Shown here one piece after another: positions 31,412 through 31,844 of a DNA stretch of 31,844 nt; the stretch's first letter is position 1; each line of letters starts with the position of its first letter. The notes beneath the pieces were generated by a model. That model saw only the letters and a list, made by a program, of their open reading frames with translations, was not told the DNA's origin and made no database searches. The stretch comes from JBBRMY01 sp038230595 (GTDB taxonomy: Bacteria; Bacteroidota; Ignavibacteria; Tepidaquicellales; Tepidaquicellaceae), in the NCBI GenBank assembly GCA_038230595.1, contig JBBRMY010000012.1, positions 1 through 31,844 of the forward strand, written 5' to 3'. The position numbers were made by a program, and so were the translations under genes.

Positions 31412-31844
31412 TTATTATTTTTTTTATTAATAAATTGTGTATATAAAAAGATACAACAATTGATGCTTTTCAAATTTTGGGTTAAAATGCCACTTTACTT
31501 AATAATTTACTTTAAATGGTTCTACAAATATAATAATTTTATAACAAAAAAAGAGATTATTTATTTTCACTGAAAAGAAAGTCCGACAACTATGTTTTAT
31601 GCATAATATGACTATGTTATTTTGCAGTCAATTTTATTAGCAAAAATAATTTTCTTTTCTTTTAGAAATGGAAATCAACTTATTCATACTTTATAGCAAA
31701 AACTTTTGTATGTTCATTTGATCTGACCACCGCTATATTTATTTTGTATTGCTAATTTCATTCCAAACTTTTTAAGAATTGGAAAAACAATACTGAAATA
31801 GTATAGAAAATTCGATAAATTTAGCTGGAATTGTCCATAAAATA
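31412..31844. other. 433-base gene-free region upstream of the exopolysaccharide operon
   Basis: No open frame of more than about 20 codons is convincing here, on either strand. The DNA is very AT-rich and is the likely place of the operon promoter. On the minus strand there is a TATATTTG (31532-31525) that fits the Bacteroidota -7 element TAnnTTTG, with a TTTG at 31548-31545, but the spacing (12 bases) is shorter than the usual 19-21, so I do not call a promoter. The right edge is open, so an upstream neighbour is not visible. Confidence 0.5.

Noticed and set aside
31525..31548. Bacteroidota-type promoter (TTTG / TAnnTTTG) upstream of the BcsB-like gene
   Set aside because: Both elements exist on the minus strand but the spacing is 12 bases, not the usual 19-21.
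31606..31630. GACTATG...GCAGTC near the right end as a second IscR-like site
   Set aside because: Spacing is wrong (GACT and AGTC are about 12 bases apart) and there is no symmetrical core.

Overview
The window is AT-rich DNA with short gaps, many ATG starts with weak or absent Shine-Dalgarno sequences, several TTG starts, and protein families typical of the Bacteroidota/Chlorobiota side of the tree (DUF6526, DUF3108, AhpD-like peroxidase, lipoproteins, beta-barrel outer-membrane proteins, LPS-type glycosyltransferase). An Ignavibacteria-like or related Gram-negative is the best guess. No 16S or other decisive marker is present, so this is an inference.

Layout. 1-11.6 kb is a mosaic of small units on both strands: a SHOCT-type accessory protein, a helical hypothetical, exported MsrB, lipoproteins, a SnoaL-like protein, tRNA-Glu(UUC), an AhpD-like peroxidase, a beta-barrel, an exported peroxiredoxin-like protein, EngB, an AlkD-like DNA alkylation repeat protein whose natural start may be non-canonical, a DoxX-like/PH-SHOCT pair, a GNAT acetyltransferase, an exported SRPBCC protein and TspO. 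Several convergent pairs share strong two-way terminators.

11.65-19.4 kb is a full ISC iron-sulfur assembly locus: iscR, iscS, iscU, iscA, hscB, hscA, then a Fe/Mn superoxide dismutase and two lipoproteins, then fdx and iscX. The order matches the proteobacterial operon apart from the three extra genes. A perfect Rrf2/IscR-type palindrome lies over the predicted -10 of iscR, pointing to feedback control.

19.4-22 kb carries a Lon-N-domain protein, a family 9 heptosyltransferase and a DUF3108 protein. 22.03-22.87 kb is a mobile unit: a REP-associated tyrosine transposase (RAYT) flanked by REP hairpins, two with the classic GTAG foot and one inverted. A 7-carboxy-7-deazaguanine synthase (QueE) with odd cysteine spacing and a DUF6526 membrane protein follow.

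24.2-31.4 kb (minus strand) is the most interesting region: a BcsB-like periplasmic protein, a REC-PAS-histidine kinase, a stand-alone receiver, a processive family 2 glycosyltransferase fused to a GspE/MshE N-terminal-like domain, and a GH26 mannanase-like hydrolase. I read it as a non-canonical, two-component-controlled exopolysaccharide synthesis and secretion system in which a GspE-N-like module takes the place of the usual PilZ domain and a GH26 enzyme takes the place of the GH8 BcsZ. The last 433 bases hold no gene I can support.
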